From positions 53,406-117,405 of the forward strand of contig JAJXTV010000006.1 of NCBI GenBank assembly GCA_021783515.1: a stretch of 64,000 nucleotides of DNA, written 5' to 3'. Shown in pieces: positions 62,318 through 64,000 of the stretch. A model generated the notes under the pieces. The model saw only the letters and a program-made list of their open reading frames with translations. It made no database searches and had not been told where the DNA came from. The DNA is from Nitrospirota bacterium (GTDB lineage Bacteria; Nitrospirota; Thermodesulfovibrionia; Thermodesulfovibrionales; UBA6898). Each line of letters opens with the position of its first letter. Within the stretch, counting starts at the first letter, position 1. The position numbers and the translations under genes were made by a program.

Positions 62318-63580
62318 TTAGAATCTCCAGGTAATTCCGAATTCGATGCTGTCTTCGCTCAGGGTCGACTCGATCGTCGTCGGCTGACCGAACAGATTCG
62401 TACCGTTCTCGGAGAGTGTTTCTTTGAACGCATGCGTATAGCCTGCGTTGAGAGCGAACCGGTTCGAAATCTCATAGCCGAGTCCCATGGTTACATGCTG
62501 CTTTGCGACGGCGGGAAAGCCGATGATCCTGAATGTCTCATAATAATACGTGGGCATCGTGACTCCCTGGACTGTCGTCGCGGGCGCTGCGGTGGTAAAG
62601 TCGTGCTCCTTTACCGGGTTGTTGCCGTAATTGTAACCGGCGCGGATAGCTAACTGCTTCGTCGGTTTGTACTGAGCTCCGAGGGCCAGGACCCACTGGT
62701 CCTTCCAGTCAAAGTCGTCGTATCCTTTTGCGTTGGCCCAGTTTACCCACTTCCCGTCAACCTCGAGCAAGAGCACTCCCCTTATCGGCTCGAAAGATAA
62801 GCCTAAACCGGCCTGTTGGGGCTGTGCGAGTTTCAGATCGTTCGATTGCCCAAAAAAGCCTAAAACATTCTTATAGGTGACCTCCTGAGGAGTGACATAG
62901 GTAGCACCTATCGTGACAGCGTCAGTAATCTTGTAGATGCCGCCGATCTGGGCGCCGATGCCGTAATTGAAGGATGAGCCGTTCCTTAAATCGAGATTCG
63001 CATAATCGATGTGTACACCCAGCCCGAGAGAAAGATTGTTGCTGACCTGGTACGAGATGGAGGGAGAGAACTTCATTATCTGAAGCTGCGTATATTCTCC
63101 CGCGACAAGTGGCCCGGGTCCGGGAAAGCCGGGCGGTGGGGGGGTGAAGAAGCCGCCGTTGTCAAGTGTGGTCCCTCTGTAATCAACGCCGAGGCCCGAT
63201 ACGCCGTAGGCAGACAGACCGAACCTCCATTCATTCGTAATAGGGACGGACAAGCCGATTGCGGGTATGGCGTAAACCTTCTTGTCACTGCTCGCGCTGA
63301 AAGTACCGCTGGCGTTGGTGACCGATCCGTCTACCTTAGGCATAAACAATGTTCCGGCGAAGTTGACCTCTGCCCCCGGACAGTAAGGGCCGAAGCACAT
63401 GGCCGCCGGATTTGCGAAAACGGCACTGATCGCGTCCTGTGGCGCCGCGATTCCGACCCCGCCCATCGAACGGGCAATAGGTCCAATTGCCATAAGATTG
63501 TCGCCGTTTGTCGCCGAAGCGAACCCCATGAACAAGAGAACGAAAAAGACTGCAAAAAATGGAGAAAGGTATCTCCTCAT
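62318..63580 (-). CDS. OmpP1/FadL-family outer-membrane transporter
   Basis: 420 residues. A signal peptide (FFAVFFVLLFMGFASATNGD) is followed by the FadL N-terminal hatch region with IARSMGGVGIAAPQDAISAV, FANPAAMCFGP. A 14-strand-like barrel follows, ending with SIEFGITWRF as outer-membrane barrels do (terminal F). Members carry hydrophobic substrates such as fatty acids or aromatics. The substrate is unknown here. A GGAGGATAATCG ribosome-binding site precedes the ATG, and a second SD-like GAAGGAGGTGAAG lies about 60 bases further upstream, with a promoter behind it. Confidence 0.9.
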   Translation of the reverse strand: MRRYLSPFFAVFFVLLFMGFASATNGDNLMAIGPIARSMGGVGIAAPQDAISAVFANPAAMCFGPYCPGAEVNFAGTLFMPKVDGSVTNASGTFSASSDKKVYAIPAIGLSVPITNEWRFGLSAYGVSGLGVDYRGTTLDNGGFFTPPPPGFPGPGPLVAGEYTQLQIMKFSPSISYQVSNNLSLGLGVHIDYANLDLRNGSSFNYGIGAQIGGIYKITDAVTIGATYVTPQEVTYKNVLGFFGQSNDLKLAQPQQAGLGLSFEPIRGVLLLEVDGKWVNWANAKGYDDFDWKDQWVLALGAQYKPTKQLAIRAGYNYGNNPVKEHDFTTAAPATTVQGVTMPTYYYETFRIIGFPAVAKQHVTMGLGYEISNRFALNAGYTHAFKETLSENGTNLFGQPTTIESTLSEDSIEFGITWRF

Positions 63581-63697
63581 CGATTATCCTCCTTTTTAAT
63601 TTTTATTACGGCGGGAAAAAATAATCTTCACCTCCTTCTCATGTATGATGTCGTCCAGAGACACTCAATGTTCCCACCCTGATTCATATCTCACAAC

Positions 63698-63726
63698 AGA
63701 ATAAGGTATCATGCATCTGCCGTCAA
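63698..63726 (-). promoter_or_regulatory. Sigma-70 type promoter of the FadL-family gene
   Basis: On the minus strand, TTGACG (63721-63726) and TATTCT (63698-63703) are 17 bases apart. It would give a leader of about 110 bases that contains two Shine-Dalgarno-like sites. Confidence 0.55.
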
Positions 63727-63776
63727 GTGACTATCTGAAAAAGCAAGAAGTTTAGTAATTACAAATATATGAAACA

Positions 63777-64000
63777 TTACACGAACAGACTTATATTGGC
63801 GTCGAGCGCAAAGTCGAGGAACTCGGCAGCCCCGGCCGTTACCGTTCCTTCGACGAGGTCCTCTTTCTTCACTCCGGTCATCTCGAGCGTCGGGGTGCAG
63901 GCGATGAATTTCACCTCCATCTCCCTGCAGGCGTCGACAAGCTCGGGGATGGAAGGCCAGTTGATCTTCTTGATCATGCTGCCCATCATCGTCGTGGCCA
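63777..64000 (-). CDS. DsrE/DsrF-family (peroxiredoxin-like) protein, C-terminal part
   Basis: The frame remains open to the window edge; 74 residues are visible, ending SLFV then a stop at 63777. MMGSMIKKINWPSIPELVDA and the CREMEVKFIACTPTLEMTGV stretch match the DsrE2-type family, with a conserved Cys in IACTPTLEM. DsrE-like proteins handle sulfur as persulfides, or are simply redox-related; the family does not settle which. Since the N-terminal part is cut off, neither the start nor a fusion can be judged. It lies upstream of and on the same strand as the FadL-family gene. Confidence 0.75.
   Translation of the reverse strand, partial: ATTMMGSMIKKINWPSIPELVDACREMEVKFIACTPTLEMTGVKKEDLVEGTVTAGAAEFLDFALDANISLFV

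Overview
The window reads as a GC-rich bacterial chromosome segment (roughly 60% G+C by eye) with densely packed genes, many ATGA start/stop overlaps and short intergenic gaps. The gene mix is a bacterial-type CO dehydrogenase/acetyl-CoA synthase operon, a lone octaheme hydroxylamine-oxidoreductase-like cytochrome, GlnB/GlnA next to a NifA-type activator, IPTL/PEP-CTERM-like sorting, a methanogen-type thymidylate synthase and a DsrE-family protein. This fits an anaerobic, probably chemolithoautotrophic lineage such as Nitrospirota (Thermodesulfovibrio-like) or a related deep-branching group. That placement is inference: no rRNA is present. I saw no tRNA, rRNA or CRISPR array.

Layout. 1-6.6 kb: the tail of a P-type cation ATPase, then a housekeeping/envelope run (CBS protein, tsaE, nadK, family-4 uracil-DNA glycosylase, two SurA/parvulin-type periplasmic proteins, and a small protein with two identical-spacing four-Cys modules). 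6.6-12.1 kb: RecD2 helicase (-), HtrA protease (+), NifA-like sigma-54 activator (-). 12.3-15.6 kb: nitrogen assimilation (glutamine amidotransferase, glnB, glnA with a strong terminator) and a lipoprotein. 15.6-22.4 kb: an accessory island of lower GC. In it an ORF6N protein, a remnant of a type III Mod gene, an intact vsr-dcm-candidate restriction endonuclease cassette, a DUF433 antitoxin-like gene, a remnant of a type III Res gene, a truncated second copy of the neighbouring flavoprotein gene, and a surface protein with an autotransporter-type repeat architecture and an IPTL-CTERM-like tail lie in a row. 22.4-25.7 kb: pyridine-nucleotide disulfide oxidoreductase (-), YprB-like exonuclease and Xer recombinase (+).

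25.8-40.5 kb is the metabolic centre: the octaheme cytochrome with its own terminator and an upstream Crp/Fnr-type palindrome, then acsE-acsD-acsC-acsB-acsA followed by a soluble NuoE/NuoF/NuoG-like module with an extra iron-sulfur subunit that repeats the C-terminal half of the NuoF-like protein. AcsE moves the methyl group from methyltetrahydrofolate to the corrinoid protein AcsCD, AcsA makes CO from CO2 and AcsB condenses CO, methyl and CoA. The NuoEFG-like proteins very likely connect this to NAD(P)H and ferredoxin. The operon ends at a strong terminator at about 40.5 kb.

40.6-64 kb is mostly conserved core: scpA, a phosphate-binding-type periplasmic protein overlapping a hybrid histidine kinase, ileS, a divergent thymidylate synthase, YqgE, an iron-sulfur flavoprotein, hemW, mazG, dinB, dtd, galU, lon, thiL, a DUF2062 protein, rimO, a site-2-protease-type peptidase, a FadL-family porin and the 3' part of a DsrE-family gene cut by the window end.
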